The notes: generated by a model not told the origin, from the letters alone. A stretch of 64,000 nt of DNA from Hyphomicrobiales bacterium (GCA_900465675.1 UBJR01000009.1:620001-684000), one strand, 5' to 3'. Positions 17,443 through 27,593 are shown, counted from the first letter of the stretch. Program-made: numbers and translations.

Positions 17443-18489
17443 ATGAAGGCCCTGCGTCTGGAAGCAACCGGCAGACTTGCCGTGGTGGAAGCCGAAAAGC
17501 CGGTTCCCGGCCCGAACGATATCCTGGTCAAGGTGGATGCCTGCGGCATCTGCGGCACCGACCGCCATCTTTTCCACGGCGAATTTCCCTCGACGCCGCC
17601 CGTCATCCTCGGACACGAATTCACCGGCATCGTCGAGGCGGTCGGTTCCGGCGTGAAGAATTTCCGGGCCGGGATGCGCGTTACAGGCGATCCGAACATT
17701 TCCTGCGGCCTTTGCCCGGAATGCCAGCGCGGCCGGGTCAACCTCTGCCGCAACCTGCGCGCCATCGGCATCCACCGCGACGGGGGCTTCGCCGATTATG
17801 TCTGCATGCCGGAAACGCAGGCCTACGCGCTGCCAGCCGGTCTCGATCCGCTGCACGGTGCCTTCTGCGAACCGCTGGCGTGCTGCATCCATGGCGTCGA
17901 CACGGCCGGTATCACGACCGGCCAATCGGTCGTCGTGCTCGGCGGCGGCGTCATCGGCCTGCTGGTCGTGCAGCTCGCCCGCCTTGCCGGCGCAACGCGC
18001 GTCGTTCTCGCTACACGCAACGCCGAAAAGCGTCGGCTCGCCGAAGAACTCGGCGCAACATCGACCGTCGATCCGTCGGCCGGCGATATCGTCGAGCTGA
18101 TCTGCGGCAGGAATGGCATTCTGCCTGGCGGCGCCGATGTCGTCATCGAATGCGCCGGCGTTCCGGAGACCATCGAGCAGGCGCCCCGCCTCGCCCGAAA
18201 AGGCGGCACCGCCGTCATCCTCGGCGTCATGCCGCAAGGCGCAACGGTTTCGATCGAACCCTTCGACCTGCTGTTCCGGGAAATCCGCCTGCTCGGATCC
18301 TTCGTCAACCCCTTCACCCACGCCCGCGCCGCCGATCTGATCGCCTCAGGTGCCATCAAGGTCGAGCCGCTGATTTCCCGCAGGATCGGCCTGGAAGAAG
18401 CCCTGGAGGCAATCACCAATCCAGCGCCGGGAGGCGAGATCCGGGCGCTGGTGATACCGGCGGCCAGCTCAGGCTCAGGTCGCTTGTGA
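17443..18489 (+). CDS. zinc-dependent alcohol (polyol) dehydrogenase, MDR family
   Basis: A 348-residue medium-chain dehydrogenase. Catalytic zinc ligands are seen in CGICGTDRHLFHGEF and GHEFTGIV; the structural zinc cysteines are CGLCPECQRGRVNLC; the NAD(P)-binding motif is VVLGGGVIGLLVVQLAR. The order and loop lengths resemble sorbitol/threonine/2,3-butanediol dehydrogenases, so a sugar alcohol or secondary alcohol is a reasonable substrate, but it is not identified. GAGGAG lies 6 bases upstream of ATG 17443. Its last 15 bases overlap the 3' end of the convergent PAP2 gene. Confidence 0.9.
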   Translation: MKALRLEATGRLAVVEAEKPVPGPNDILVKVDACGICGTDRHLFHGEFPSTPPVILGHEFTGIVEAVGSGVKNFRAGMRVTGDPNISCGLCPECQRGRVNLCRNLRAIGIHRDGGFADYVCMPETQAYALPAGLDPLHGAFCEPLACCIHGVDTAGITTGQSVVVLGGGVIGLLVVQLARLAGATRVVLATRNAEKRRLAEELGATSTVDPSAGDIVELICGRNGILPGGADVVIECAGVPETIEQAPRLARKGGTAVILGVMPQGATVSIEPFDLLFREIRLLGSFVNPFTHARAADLIASGAIKVEPLISRRIGLEEALEAITNPAPGGEIRALVIPAASSGSGRL

Positions 18490-19422
18490 AAGGCGGGCCG
18501 CCCAGACCGGCGACGGTCCGCACACCACATTCACGACCGCGATACACAGGCATGCCAGCGCAATGCCCGCGGGGATATCAACCAGATAATGGCTGCCATG
18601 GCTTAGCGCCGCAGTTGCCATGCCGGCATTCAGGACGAGAGAAAGATATCGCAGATATTTAAGCCTCCAGGCCGCCCAGCCACAGAGGACTGCGATACCA
18701 GCATGCACCGAGGGAAACGTCAAAATACCTTTCACCTTTCCCATCGTGAAAACGAAATCCGCATCCCCACGGACAGCATTGAACTCATCGAGAAAAAAGT
18801 AGCCGTGATACACATTGATGTTCGACAGTGAACCGATCGGTATCTGGTAGTAGGGGTATGCACCAATGGCTGGAGCCCATGCGGCGATAAAACTGGCTCC
18901 GAAACAGATCAGTGCGTAGGCGCAGACCATCCGGTAAGACCGGTCCACCCCTCCCATAAACGACAGCAGGACAGGCATCACGATGAGCTGTGGAGTGAAT
19001 GAATCATAGCTGAATTCCAGCAATCGGGCGACGATCAGATGCTGGTCGACGAGGTCGATAAATGATCGCCAGTTAAAACCGAGCGCCCGGTCAGTTGCGG
19101 AAAGCCATTGGTCGGCAAGTGGAATCCCGGCGTGGGCTGCGAGGTAGGTTGATAGCAGTGTCGGTACAGCCAACAAAACGCCAAGCAACAGAGGCTCAGT
19201 CATCTCACGCAGAAACGGCTTCTGTCTTAACGAGCAATATCTGGCATTTACTATCGCCAAGATTGCAATACACGCCGCGGGCAACACGAAAGCTTCATAA
19301 TCAACATCCAGGCCAAATAAGGCCGCCAGAATGAGAAGTGCTGGATAAGAGACCAAAGTCAGGCAAATCAGAAACAAGCGTGATCGCGGCATCAAACTGC
19401 ACGTACCTTCATCACAATACAT
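18475..19422 (-). CDS. PAP2 superfamily phosphatase, membrane protein
   Basis: A 315-residue membrane protein with six or more hydrophobic segments and the PAP2 active-site motifs FPSVHAG (C2) and SHGSHYLVDIPAG (C3, with His and Asp). The region between resembles inositol phosphorylceramide synthase-like (AUR1-type) members, suggesting a lipid phosphate or phosphodiester substrate. Two starts compete: ATG 19422, with AGG 8 bases upstream, and ATG 19392. Base composition is clearly lower in GC than the flanking genes, a sign of separate origin. It lies just upstream of carB on the opposite strand. Confidence 0.82.
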   Translation of the reverse strand: MYCDEGTCSLMPRSRLFLICLTLVSYPALLILAALFGLDVDYEAFVLPAACIAILAIVNARYCSLRQKPFLREMTEPLLLGVLLAVPTLLSTYLAAHAGIPLADQWLSATDRALGFNWRSFIDLVDQHLIVARLLEFSYDSFTPQLIVMPVLLSFMGGVDRSYRMVCAYALICFGASFIAAWAPAIGAYPYYQIPIGSLSNINVYHGYFFLDEFNAVRGDADFVFTMGKVKGILTFPSVHAGIAVLCGWAAWRLKYLRYLSLVLNAGMATAALSHGSHYLVDIPAGIALACLCIAVVNVVCGPSPVWAARLSQAT

Positions 19423-19579
19423 TAAATCAACCTATAAGAGAATTTCAGATGCATGGCCATACGCAGCAGGCATGTCGCCTCTTAATTCCTGTCGATTCCT
19501 TGAATTATGGGGTTCCGTTTCGGTTTCGCTTTGCCTATAAGCCGCTTCTAGCCTGAAAAGACCCTCAATGCGCGACCCG

Positions 19580-19606
19580 ACCCGGTGCCTCCCACCCTGG
19601 CCGGGT
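19580..19606 (+). promoter_or_regulatory. hairpin in the carB leader
   Basis: ACCCGG (19580-19585) pairs with CCGGGT (19601-19606), with an inner GGTG/CACC pair, and is followed by TTTCT, about 28 bases before the carB ATG. It could be a weak attenuator or simply a stable leader structure. Confidence 0.3.
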
Positions 19607-19634
19607 TTCTGCGCAGCTAGAAACGGATATTGCC

Positions 19635-22600
19635 ATGCCGAAGCGCCAAGACATCAAATCGATCCTCATCATCGGCGCAGGACCGATCGTCATCGGCCAG
19701 GCTTGCGAATTCGACTACTCGGGAACCCAGGCCTGCAAGGCTCTGAAGGAGGAAGGCTACCGCGTCATCCTCGTCAACTCCAACCCGGCAACGATCATGA
19801 CCGATCCGGGCCTGGCCGACGCCACTTACGTCGAGCCGATCACCCCCGAAGTCGTCGCAAAGATCATCGCCAAGGAGCGCCCGGACGCGCTGCTGCCGAC
19901 CATGGGCGGCCAGACGGCACTCAACACCGCACTTTCCCTCAAGCGCATGGGCGTTCTCGACCGCTACAATGTCGAGATGATCGGCGCCAAGCCCGCGGCC
20001 ATCGACATGGCCGAAGACCGCGCCCTCTTCCGCGAAGCCATGGACCGTATCGGCCTGGAAACTCCGCGCTCGATGCTGGCCAACGCCACCGACATCAAGG
20101 ATCTCGACCGCAAGACGCATGAGGCCGAGCGCAACAAGCTCAAGGAAAGCCTGTCCGGCGCCGATCTCGACAAGGCGCTCGACGCACTCGAAAACCAGTG
20201 GAACCTCGGCGAGACAGACCGCAAGCAGCGCTATATCAGCCATGCCATGGCGATCGCCGCACAGGCGATCGACGTCGTCGGCCTGCCCGCCATCATCCGC
20301 CCGTCCTTCACCATGGGCGGCACCGGCGGCGGCATTGCCTATAACCGCTCGGAATTCTTCGAAATCATCGGCGGCGGCCTCGATGCCTCGCCGACCACCG
20401 AAGTGCTGATCGAGGAATCGGTACTCGGCTGGAAGGAATATGAAATGGAAGTGGTCCGCGACAAGGCGGACAACTGCATCATCATCTGCTCGATCGAGAA
20501 CATCGATCCGATGGGCGTCCACACCGGCGATTCGATCACCGTTGCCCCGGCCCTGACGCTGACCGACAAAGAATACCAGATGATGCGCAACGCCTCGATC
20601 GCGGTTCTGCGCGAGATCGGCGTCGAGACCGGCGGCTCCAACGTCCAGTTCGCCGTCAACCCGAAGGACGGCCGCCTCGTCGTCATCGAAATGAACCCGC
20701 GCGTCTCGCGCTCTTCGGCGCTGGCTTCGAAGGCCACCGGCTTCCCGATCGCCAAGGTCGCCGCCAAGCTCGCCGTCGGCTACACGCTCGACGAGCTCGA
20801 CAACGACATCACCGGTGGCGCAACGCCGGCCTCCTTCGAGCCGTCAATCGACTACGTCGTCACCAAGATCCCGCGCTTTGCCTTCGAGAAGTTCCCGGGC
20901 GCCTCACCTGTCCTGACCACCGCCATGAAGTCGGTCGGCGAAGTCATGGCGATCGGCCGTACCTTTGCTGAATCGCTGCAGAAGGCGCTGCGCGGCCTCG
21001 AAACCGGCCTCACCGGCCTCGACGAGATCGAGATCCCTGGCGTCGAAGAGGGTGAATCCAGCCAGAACGCCATCCGCGCCGCCATCGGCACGCCGACGCC
21101 GGATCGTCTTCGCATGGTCGCCCAGGCGCTGCGCCAGGGCATGAGCCCGGAAGAAGTGCACGAAGGCTGCAAGATCGATCCGTGGTTCATCGCCCAGTTC
21201 AAGGCGATCGTCGATACCGAAGCCCGCATCCGCGAGCACGGCCTGCCGCAGGATGCCGCCAATCTCCGCAGCCTCAAGGCCATGGGCTTCTCCGACGCTC
21301 GTCTGGCGACCCTCTCCGGCAAGCGTCCGAAGGAAGTGGCCGAGCTGCGCAACAGCCTGAACGTCCGCCCGGTCTTCAAGCGCATCGACACCTGCGCCGC
21401 CGAATTCGCTTCGCCGACCGCCTACATGTATTCGAGCTACGAAACGCCCTTCGTCGGCGCTGCACGCTCGGAAGCCGAAGTTTCCGACCGCAAGAAGGTC
21501 GTCATCCTCGGCGGTGGTCCCAACCGTATCGGCCAGGGCATCGAGTTCGACTATTGCTGCTGCCATGCCGCTTTCGCACTCCGCGACGCTGGCTACGAAG
21601 CCATCATGATCAACTGCAATCCGGAAACCGTCTCGACCGACTACGACACCTCCGACCGCCTCTATTTCGAGCCGCTGACGGCCGAAGACGTGATCGAGAT
21701 CCTGCGCGCCGAGCAGGAAAAGGGCGAAGTCGTCGGCGTCATCGTCCAGTTCGGCGGCCAGACCCCGCTGAAGCTTGCCGAGGCGCTGGAGAAAAACGGC
21801 ATCCCGATCTTGGGCACCGCGCCTGACATGATCGACCTTGCCGAAGACCGCGACCGCTTCCAGAAGCTGCTGGTCAAGCTCGACCTGACGCAGCCGAACA
21901 ACGGCATCGCCTACTCGGTCGAGCAGGCCCGCCTCGTCGCCACCGAAATCGGCTTCCCGCTGGTCGTGCGCCCGTCCTACGTTCTCGGCGGCCGCGCCAT
22001 GCAGATCATCCATTCGGAATCGATGCTGCAGACCTACCTGCTGGATACCGTGCCGGAACTGGTGCCTGAAGACATCAAGCAGCGCTATCCGAACGACAAG
22101 ACCGGCCAGATCAACACCCTGCTCGGCAAGAACCCGCTGCTCTTCGACAGCTATCTGTCGAACGCCATCGAAGTCGACGTCGACTGCCTCTCCGACGGTA
22201 CCGACGCCTATGTCGCCGGCATCATGGAGCATATCGAGGAAGCCGGCATTCACTCCGGCGACTCGGCCTGCTCGCTGCCGCCGCGCACGCTGTCGACGGA
22301 AATGCTCGACGAGCTGGAGCGTCAGGCGAAGGCCATGGCCAAGGCGCTCAACGTCGTCGGCCTGATGAACGTCCAGTTCGCGATCAAGGACGGCACCGTC
22401 TACGTGCTCGAAGTCAACCCGCGCGCCTCGCGCACGGTTCCCTTCGTCGCCAAGACCATCGGCGCGCCGATCGCCAAGATCGCCGCGCGCGCCATGGCCG
22501 GTGAGAAGCTCGATGCGACCTTTGCCGCTTACGGCGAAAAGCCCGATCCCCGCAACCTGAAGCACATCGCCGTCAAGGAAGCCGTCTTCCCCTTCGCCCG

Positions 22601-23123
22601 CTTCCCGGGCGTCGATACGCTGCTTGGCCCGGAAATGCGCTCGACCGGCGAAGTCATTGGCCTTGACACCGATTTCGCGCTGGCCTTCGCCAAGTCGCAG
22701 CTCGGCGCCAGCGTCGAACTGCCGCGTGACGGCACGGTCTTCGTTTCTGTGCGTGATGCCGACAAGCCGCGCGTCCTGCCGGCGATCCGCATCCTAGTCG
22801 GCGAAGGCTTCAAGGTTCTGGCAACCGGCGGCACCGCCCGCTTCCTCGGCGAAAATGGCATCGAGGCGACGAAGATCAACAAGGTTCTGGAGGGACGCCC
22901 GCATATCGAGGACGCCATCCGCAATCGCCAGGTTCAGCTCGTCATCAACACGACCGACGGCAACAAGGCGATCTCGGACTCGAAGTCGCTCCGCCGTGCC
23001 ACGCTGATGCAGAAGGTGCCCTACTACACGACGATGGCCGGCGCCGAAGCCGCAGCCATGGCGATCAAGGCGCTGCGCGCCGGCAATCTCGAAGTCCGCC
23101 CGCTGCAGAGCTATTTTGCCTAA
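19635..23123 (+). CDS. carB: carbamoyl-phosphate synthase large subunit
   Basis: Makes carbamoyl phosphate from bicarbonate, ammonia and two ATP. The 1162-residue protein has two tandem ATP-grasp halves (N-terminal [19 protein letters not shown]; second half [19 protein letters not shown]), an oligomerisation domain between, and a C-terminal MGS-like allosteric domain. It is about 90 residues longer than E. coli CarB because of an insertion near residues 150-215 (for example [20 protein letters not shown]), which is typical of rhizobial CarB. ATG 19635 gives the conserved [14 protein letters not shown] start. Confidence 0.97.
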   Translation: MPKRQDIKSILIIGAGPIVIGQACEFDYSGTQACKALKEEGYRVILVNSNPATIMTDPGLADATYVEPITPEVVAKIIAKERPDALLPTMGGQTALNTALSLKRMGVLDRYNVEMIGAKPAAIDMAEDRALFREAMDRIGLETPRSMLANATDIKDLDRKTHEAERNKLKESLSGADLDKALDALENQWNLGETDRKQRYISHAMAIAAQAIDVVGLPAIIRPSFTMGGTGGGIAYNRSEFFEIIGGGLDASPTTEVLIEESVLGWKEYEMEVVRDKADNCIIICSIENIDPMGVHTGDSITVAPALTLTDKEYQMMRNASIAVLREIGVETGGSNVQFAVNPKDGRLVVIEMNPRVSRSSALASKATGFPIAKVAAKLAVGYTLDELDNDITGGATPASFEPSIDYVVTKIPRFAFEKFPGASPVLTTAMKSVGEVMAIGRTFAESLQKALRGLETGLTGLDEIEIPGVEEGESSQNAIRAAIGTPTPDRLRMVAQALRQGMSPEEVHEGCKIDPWFIAQFKAIVDTEARIREHGLPQDAANLRSLKAMGFSDARLATLSGKRPKEVAELRNSLNVRPVFKRIDTCAAEFASPTAYMYSSYETPFVGAARSEAEVSDRKKVVILGGGPNRIGQGIEFDYCCCHAAFALRDAGYEAIMINCNPETVSTDYDTSDRLYFEPLTAEDVIEILRAEQEKGEVVGVIVQFGGQTPLKLAEALEKNGIPILGTAPDMIDLAEDRDRFQKLLVKLDLTQPNNGIAYSVEQARLVATEIGFPLVVRPSYVLGGRAMQIIHSESMLQTYLLDTVPELVPEDIKQRYPNDKTGQINTLLGKNPLLFDSYLSNAIEVDVDCLSDGTDAYVAGIMEHIEEAGIHSGDSACSLPPRTLSTEMLDELERQAKAMAKALNVVGLMNVQFAIKDGTVYVLEVNPRASRTVPFVAKTIGAPIAKIAARAMAGEKLDATFAAYGEKPDPRNLKHIAVKEAVFPFARFPGVDTLLGPEMRSTGEVIGLDTDFALAFAKSQLGASVELPRDGTVFVSVRDADKPRVLPAIRILVGEGFKVLATGGTARFLGENGIEATKINKVLEGRPHIEDAIRNRQVQLVINTTDGNKAISDSKSLRRATLMQKVPYYTTMAGAEAAAMAIKALRAGNLEVRPLQSYFA

Positions 23124-23187
23124 TCGCGAAATTAACCGGCTTTCTGCTATTCCTCGCCGCATGTAACAGTGCGGCGGGGGAGCACGC

Positions 23188-24216
23188 ATGAAAAGCATCG
23201 GCATCCGCATCGCCAAAATTCTTGCCGGTATAGCAGGAGCTGTCATCGGCATCGCGCTTCTCGTATTCGCTGGTTTCTACGCCGCATCGCTCTGGCGTGA
23301 AAGCCTGCCGCCGGGCCGCAATGGCGAGCCCGGCCAATATCTCCAGGCCGATGGCCTCGACCTCCACTACAAGCAATGGGGACCACAGAGCGGTCCCGCA
23401 ATCCTGCTCATCCCCGGCGCCATGGCATGGTCGGAAACCTGGGCGCCGATCGCCGAACGGCTGGGGAATGACGGCTTCCGCGTCATCGCCCCCGACCTGC
23501 CTCCCTTCGGCTATTCCGAACGCCCCTCTTCCGGCGATTACTCCCGTCAGGCACAGGCGCGGCGCATCCTGGCCTTTGCCGATGCCGCGGGGCTAAAGCA
23601 ATTCGTGCTGCTCGGCCATTCCTTCGGCGGCGGCGCAACCGTCGAGGCCGCGCTGACCCAGCCGGACCGCATCTCCGGCCTCGTCTTGCTCGACGTCGCA
23701 CTCGGCCTCGGACGCCCGCCCGCCGAACCGCCGCTGGCACTGCTTTTCTCGGCACCCGGCCTGCGCGAAGCCATCATCGCCGCCACCTTCACCAACCCCT
23801 TGATGATCGGCAAGGGCCTGCGCGATTTCGTCGCCGATGACGACGCTGTCGCGACGCCTGAGCGGATCGCGGTCTATAGTCGCCCACTTGACGTCAAGGG
23901 CACCAGCCACGCGATCGCCGACTGGTTCGTCACCGGCCTGTTCGGCAACGAGGAAAATTCGCGCGCTTTCAAAGCGGAAAATTACCGCGGCTTCGAAAAG
24001 CCGGCGCTCCTCATCTGGGGCAAGGAAGACAGCGTCACGCCGCTGGCGCAGGGCGAAGAGATCGCCAGCCTGCTGCCGAAGGCACAGCTTTCCGTGCTCG
24101 ACGGCGTCAATCACATCCCGCAGATCGAAGCGCCTGAGAAGACCGCCAGCCTGATCGCCGCGTTCATGACGTCGCTGCCGGTGACGGATACGAATGGCGC
24201 CGCTTCGAACCCATAA
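23188..24216 (+). CDS. alpha/beta hydrolase, membrane-anchored
   Basis: A 342-residue protein with one N-terminal membrane segment or uncleaved signal (IAKILAGIAGAVIGIALLVF) and an alpha/beta-hydrolase fold outside it. The catalytic triad is visible: Ser in LLGHSFGGG, Asp in LLIWGKEDSVTPL, His in DGVNHIPQIE. An oxyanion-hole region follows LLIPGAMAWSETW. The reaction is not identifiable; the family includes esterases, haloalkane dehalogenase-like enzymes and lipases. A GGGGGAG ribosome site precedes ATG 23188. It starts 64 bases after carB. Confidence 0.87.
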   Translation: MKSIGIRIAKILAGIAGAVIGIALLVFAGFYAASLWRESLPPGRNGEPGQYLQADGLDLHYKQWGPQSGPAILLIPGAMAWSETWAPIAERLGNDGFRVIAPDLPPFGYSERPSSGDYSRQAQARRILAFADAAGLKQFVLLGHSFGGGATVEAALTQPDRISGLVLLDVALGLGRPPAEPPLALLFSAPGLREAIIAATFTNPLMIGKGLRDFVADDDAVATPERIAVYSRPLDVKGTSHAIADWFVTGLFGNEENSRAFKAENYRGFEKPALLIWGKEDSVTPLAQGEEIASLLPKAQLSVLDGVNHIPQIEAPEKTASLIAAFMTSLPVTDTNGAASNP

Positions 24217-24249
24217 CGGCGGCGCTCAGATGCCATCGTTGATCTCGCC

Positions 24250-24687
24250 TTAGCCGAGTTCCTCGGCAAGCCCGATCAGCAACCCTTCGGGCCCACGGAT
24301 GTAGCAAAGCAGATAGGCATCCTCGTACCTGACGACGTCTCCCACCAGCTGCGCACCACATGCACGAAGCCGCTCGAGCGTTTCGGTGAGATCATCGACG
24401 GTGAACATGGCGCGGAGATAGCCGAAGGCGTTGACAGGCGCATTCCTATGATCAGCCACGACCTCGGGCCGGATGAAGCGGGAGAGTTCCAGCCGGCTGT
24501 GGCCATCCGGCGTACGCATCATGGCAATCTCGACATGCTGATCGCCGAGCCCCGTGACGCGCCCCGCCCACGCGCCTTCGATCGTGGCGCGCCCTTCGAG
24601 TTCCAGACCAAGTTCGCCAAAGAACGCGATCGCTCCCGTGAGATCGTCGACGACGATGCCGATGTTGTCCATCCGCTTCAGTGCCAT
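24250..24687 (-). CDS. VOC family (glyoxalase-fold) protein
   Basis: A 145-residue vicinal-oxygen-chelate protein with two beta-alpha-beta-beta-beta modules: MDNIGIVVDDLTGAIAFFGE at the start and LRAMFTVDDLTETLERLRAC in the second half, ending in the typical YIRGPEGLLIGLAEEL. Members include glyoxalase I, dioxygenases and antibiotic-binding proteins; the substrate is unknown here. ATG 24687 is chosen because GGAG lies 9 bases upstream. It is convergent with the hydrolase gene and 90 bases after the udgX stop side. Confidence 0.88.
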   Translation of the reverse strand: MALKRMDNIGIVVDDLTGAIAFFGELGLELEGRATIEGAWAGRVTGLGDQHVEIAMMRTPDGHSRLELSRFIRPEVVADHRNAPVNAFGYLRAMFTVDDLTETLERLRACGAQLVGDVVRYEDAYLLCYIRGPEGLLIGLAEELG

Positions 24688-24777
24688 GACTGCAGTCTCC
24701 CTTATCGTTACCTCAGGCAAAGGACGCTTGAGGCGGCCCGCAACCGACAGCTCTTGGGGCCTTTTTGAATCAGATTA

Positions 24778-26253
24778 TCAGGCAGCGGAATCAGTTTTCG
24801 AAAGCGTCGCCATAAGCCTCTGTATTTCCACCATATCCCGCTGGAACAGCGCCGTCTGCTCCGCCCTGTCGCGCTCATCGGGGAGCCGCAGCAGATAGGA
24901 TGGATGGACGGTGGTGAACAGCAGCCGCCCGTTCGCCATCCGCATCGCCTGCCCCCTGATATCGGTCAGCTTGTGCTTCGTTTCCGTCAGCGAAGCGAGC
25001 GCCGTCGCGCCCATTGCCACGACGATTTTCGGCTTGATCAGATCGAGCTCCAGCTTCAGCCACCAGCGGCAATGCTGCACCTCGCCCATATTGGGGCGCT
25101 GGTGGATGCGCCGCTTGCCACGCGGCTCGTATTTGAAATGCTTGACCGCATTGGTGACATAAAGGGCCGAGCGGTCGATACCGGCTGCCTCGATCGCCTG
25201 ATCGAACACCTTGCCGGCCGGCCCGACGAACGGGCGCCCCGCCAGATCCTCCTGATCGCCCGGCTGCTCGCCGACGAAAACAACATCGGCATTCCCGGGG
25301 CCCTCGCCGAACACCGTCTGCGTCGCCTTGGCATGCAACGGACAGCGCGTGCAGACGGCGGCCTGCTCCCGCAGCGCCTCGAGCGTCCCGGCAGGCGACG
25401 GCTCCGGCTGCGGCTGGTTGCGCGCCGCTTCCTGCAGGCGATCGTGAAAGGGCTGCGGCGTGCTCGCCTGGCGTTTGGCCATCTCGATCACCCGGCTCTC
25501 CGCATTGGCAATCAGCCCGGGAATGAGATCGGCCTCCGGCAGGTTTTTCCAGTATTTCTTCGGCATTTCCGCCTGCATCGCCTTCACCTTCAGCCGCGCC
25601 GGGTTGAAGATATTGGCATAGTAGGTGCGCCACAATTCGTCGGCATCGTCGGTGAGATCAGGCTTCTCGCAGGGCTCGTGGCTGGTCGTCAGTTTCACGC
25701 CGTCCCACCCGGCCGAACCCTTCGGCGTCAGAATGATCCAGTCCATGTCGTTGAACCGCCGCTGGAAGAACGACGCCTTGCGCACGACGATATGATGATC
25801 CGGCTCGAACCAGGCGAGAAACTTCCGCCGCCCGTTCATCGAGATACCGCTGCCGACCTCCTTGAACCGCACGAAGGCGGTCATCTTGTGCGCGTCGCGG
25901 CGCACGCTCTTTTCCAGAAGGCGGGCTCGCGACACATCCTCGTCGGAAACGATATTGAGCAGCTTTTTGTCGGATTGCAGCCGCCAGAGCAGCCGGTAGA
26001 GCAGCGAGAAGCGCACCGGATCGCAATGGCAGATGACCGCGGATGCCAGATCGATGAAGGCCTGCGGCACCGTCATCGGCTTGCCGCCGGCAGGCTGCGG
26101 CGGCAGCACGTCTTCCTCCCAGAACAGCTGCTTGTCGCCGCCCCTCTCCCGCCACTCGATATCCTCGGGTGGAATGCCTGCCAGTGCCAGCGACCGGGCG
26201 GCATCGCGCCACTCCAAAAAATCACCCTTGCCCTGCAACGCCACCTTCAGCAT
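24778..26253 (-). CDS. udgX: DUF4130-UdgX fusion: uracil-DNA binding/repair protein
   Basis: A 491-residue two-domain protein. The N-terminal half (about 1-250) is the DUF4130 'DNA metabolism' domain; the C-terminal half (about 285-491) is a family-4-like uracil-DNA glycosylase with CTRCPLHAKATQTVFGEGP (iron-sulfur cysteines), GEQPGDQEDLAGRPFVGPAG (motif A) and HPSYLLR. The loop KRRIH at residues 380-384 is the UdgX hallmark; in Mycobacterium smegmatis UdgX the matching His forms a covalent bond with the uracil site in DNA, here His384. ATG 26253 overlaps the TGA of the radical SAM gene (TGATG), so the two are translationally coupled and under the same SOS promoter. Confidence 0.9.
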   Translation of the reverse strand: MLKVALQGKGDFLEWRDAARSLALAGIPPEDIEWRERGGDKQLFWEEDVLPPQPAGGKPMTVPQAFIDLASAVICHCDPVRFSLLYRLLWRLQSDKKLLNIVSDEDVSRARLLEKSVRRDAHKMTAFVRFKEVGSGISMNGRRKFLAWFEPDHHIVVRKASFFQRRFNDMDWIILTPKGSAGWDGVKLTTSHEPCEKPDLTDDADELWRTYYANIFNPARLKVKAMQAEMPKKYWKNLPEADLIPGLIANAESRVIEMAKRQASTPQPFHDRLQEAARNQPQPEPSPAGTLEALREQAAVCTRCPLHAKATQTVFGEGPGNADVVFVGEQPGDQEDLAGRPFVGPAGKVFDQAIEAAGIDRSALYVTNAVKHFKYEPRGKRRIHQRPNMGEVQHCRWWLKLELDLIKPKIVVAMGATALASLTETKHKLTDIRGQAMRMANGRLLFTTVHPSYLLRLPDERDRAEQTALFQRDMVEIQRLMATLSKTDSAA

Positions 26254-27488
26254 CAGAGCAACTGCAGCTGTTCGGGTTTCGGTTCGAACATGGCGCGCAG
26301 ATCCGGCCGCTCGATCAGCCGCTTCGGCGTCCACCCTTCGGCCGTCACGAAGGCCTGTACCTTCTTGATCGACACGCCGAGCCGCGCCAGATCCTCGATG
26401 CGAAGCCTGCGGAAACGGCGGCCGGAGAGAATGCCCTTCACCGCCTTGGTGCCGAGCCCCGGCACGCGCAGCAGCATTTCCTTGGCGGCCCGGTTGATAT
26501 CGACAGGAAACTGCTCGCGGTGGCCAAGCGCCCAGGCAAGCTTCGGATCGAGATCGAGATCCAGCATGCCGCCCTCCTGCGTCGCGGTGATCTCGTCGAT
26601 CCCGAAACCGTAGAAGCGATAAAGCCAATCGGCCTGGTAGAGCCGGTGCTCGCGCATCAGCGGCGGCTTGATCAGCGGCAGGTTTTTCGACGAATCCGGG
26701 ATCGGGCTGAAGGCGGAATAGTAGACGCGGCGAAGCCCGTAGCTGCCGTAGAGTCGGGCACTGGTGCCGAGAATGGTGGCATCGCTGGCGCCATCGGCGC
26801 CGACGATCATCTGCGTGCTCTGGCCGGCCGGCACGAAGCGCTTGCGCCGCTTCGTCTGCAGCGTCGGCTCGCCGGCTTCCTCGATCTTCAGCCGGAGATC
26901 GCCCATCGACCGGCGGATGCCGGACGGCTTCTTTTCCGGGGCAAGACGGGTGATGCCGCTATCGGTCGGCAGCTCGATATTGAGCGACAGGCGGTCGGCG
27001 TAGAGCCCCGCCTCCTCGATCAGCTTCGCAGACGCCTCGGGAATGGATTTCAGATGGATGTAGCCGCGGAAATTATGGGTGACGCGCAGCTCCCGCACTA
27101 CCCGCACCATCTCCTCCATCGTGTGATCGGATGAGCGGATGATCCCCGACGACAGGAACAGCCCCTCGATGTAGTTCCGCCGGTAGAATTCCAGCGTCAG
27201 CCAGACCACCTCCTCAGGCGTGAAGCGCGCCCGCTCGACATTGCTGGACGAGCGGTTGATGCAGAAGGCGCAGTCATAGATGCAGAAATTGGTGAGCAGG
27301 ATCTTCAAGAGCGAGATGCAGCGCCCGTCAGGCGCATAGGCGTGGCAGATACCGGAACCTTCCGTCGAACCCAGGCCGCCGCTCGCCCCCGAATCGCGCT
27401 TCGTGGTGCCACTGGAAGCGCAGGAGGCATCGTATTTCGCGGCATCCGAAAGGATCGCCAGTCTTTCTTTCAGCGTCTTCTTCATCAT
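26253..27488 (-). CDS. radical SAM protein linked to UdgX (putative DNA modification/repair)
   Basis: A 411-residue radical SAM enzyme of the family that is almost always encoded next to UdgX-type proteins. The iron-sulfur motif is C69-x3-C73-x2-C76 (CIYDCAFC), following [11 protein letters not shown]-terminal helix-hairpin-helix ([20 protein letters not shown]) suggests DNA binding. The conserved N-terminus [17 protein letters not shown] is complete with ATG 27488; an ATG at 27509 lies upstream of the predicted transcription start. The LexA box at 27492-27506 sits directly on the promoter. The reaction is unknown; a role in repair of damaged or modified bases is inferred from operon and regulation. 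Confidence 0.88.
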   Translation of the reverse strand: MMKKTLKERLAILSDAAKYDASCASSGTTKRDSGASGGLGSTEGSGICHAYAPDGRCISLLKILLTNFCIYDCAFCINRSSSNVERARFTPEEVVWLTLEFYRRNYIEGLFLSSGIIRSSDHTMEEMVRVVRELRVTHNFRGYIHLKSIPEASAKLIEEAGLYADRLSLNIELPTDSGITRLAPEKKPSGIRRSMGDLRLKIEEAGEPTLQTKRRKRFVPAGQSTQMIVGADGASDATILGTSARLYGSYGLRRVYYSAFSPIPDSSKNLPLIKPPLMREHRLYQADWLYRFYGFGIDEITATQEGGMLDLDLDPKLAWALGHREQFPVDINRAAKEMLLRVPGLGTKAVKGILSGRRFRRLRIEDLARLGVSIKKVQAFVTAEGWTPKRLIERPDLRAMFEPKPEQLQLL

Positions 27489-27491
27489 TTT

Positions 27492-27506
27492 GTTCACTAT
27501 ATGTTC
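27492..27506 (-). promoter_or_regulatory. LexA (SOS) box of the rSAM-udgX operon
   Basis: GTTC-ACTATAT-GTTC is a perfect alphaproteobacterial SOS box (GTTC-N7-GTTC). On the minus strand it overlaps the putative -10 box TATAGT (27501-27496), with CTTGAC at 27523-27518 as -35, so LexA binding would block RNA polymerase directly. Confidence 0.8.
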
Positions 27507-27593
27507 CATTGCTAAAAGTCAAGCGAACCACGGGCTTTTGCCGGAAACGGCTGCGAATACAGCGCTAGGTTGGAGATCCCGATACGAATTTTA

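Noticed and set aside
20904..22565. Long minus-strand frame opposite carB
   Set aside because: Antisense shadow of a well-conserved gene.
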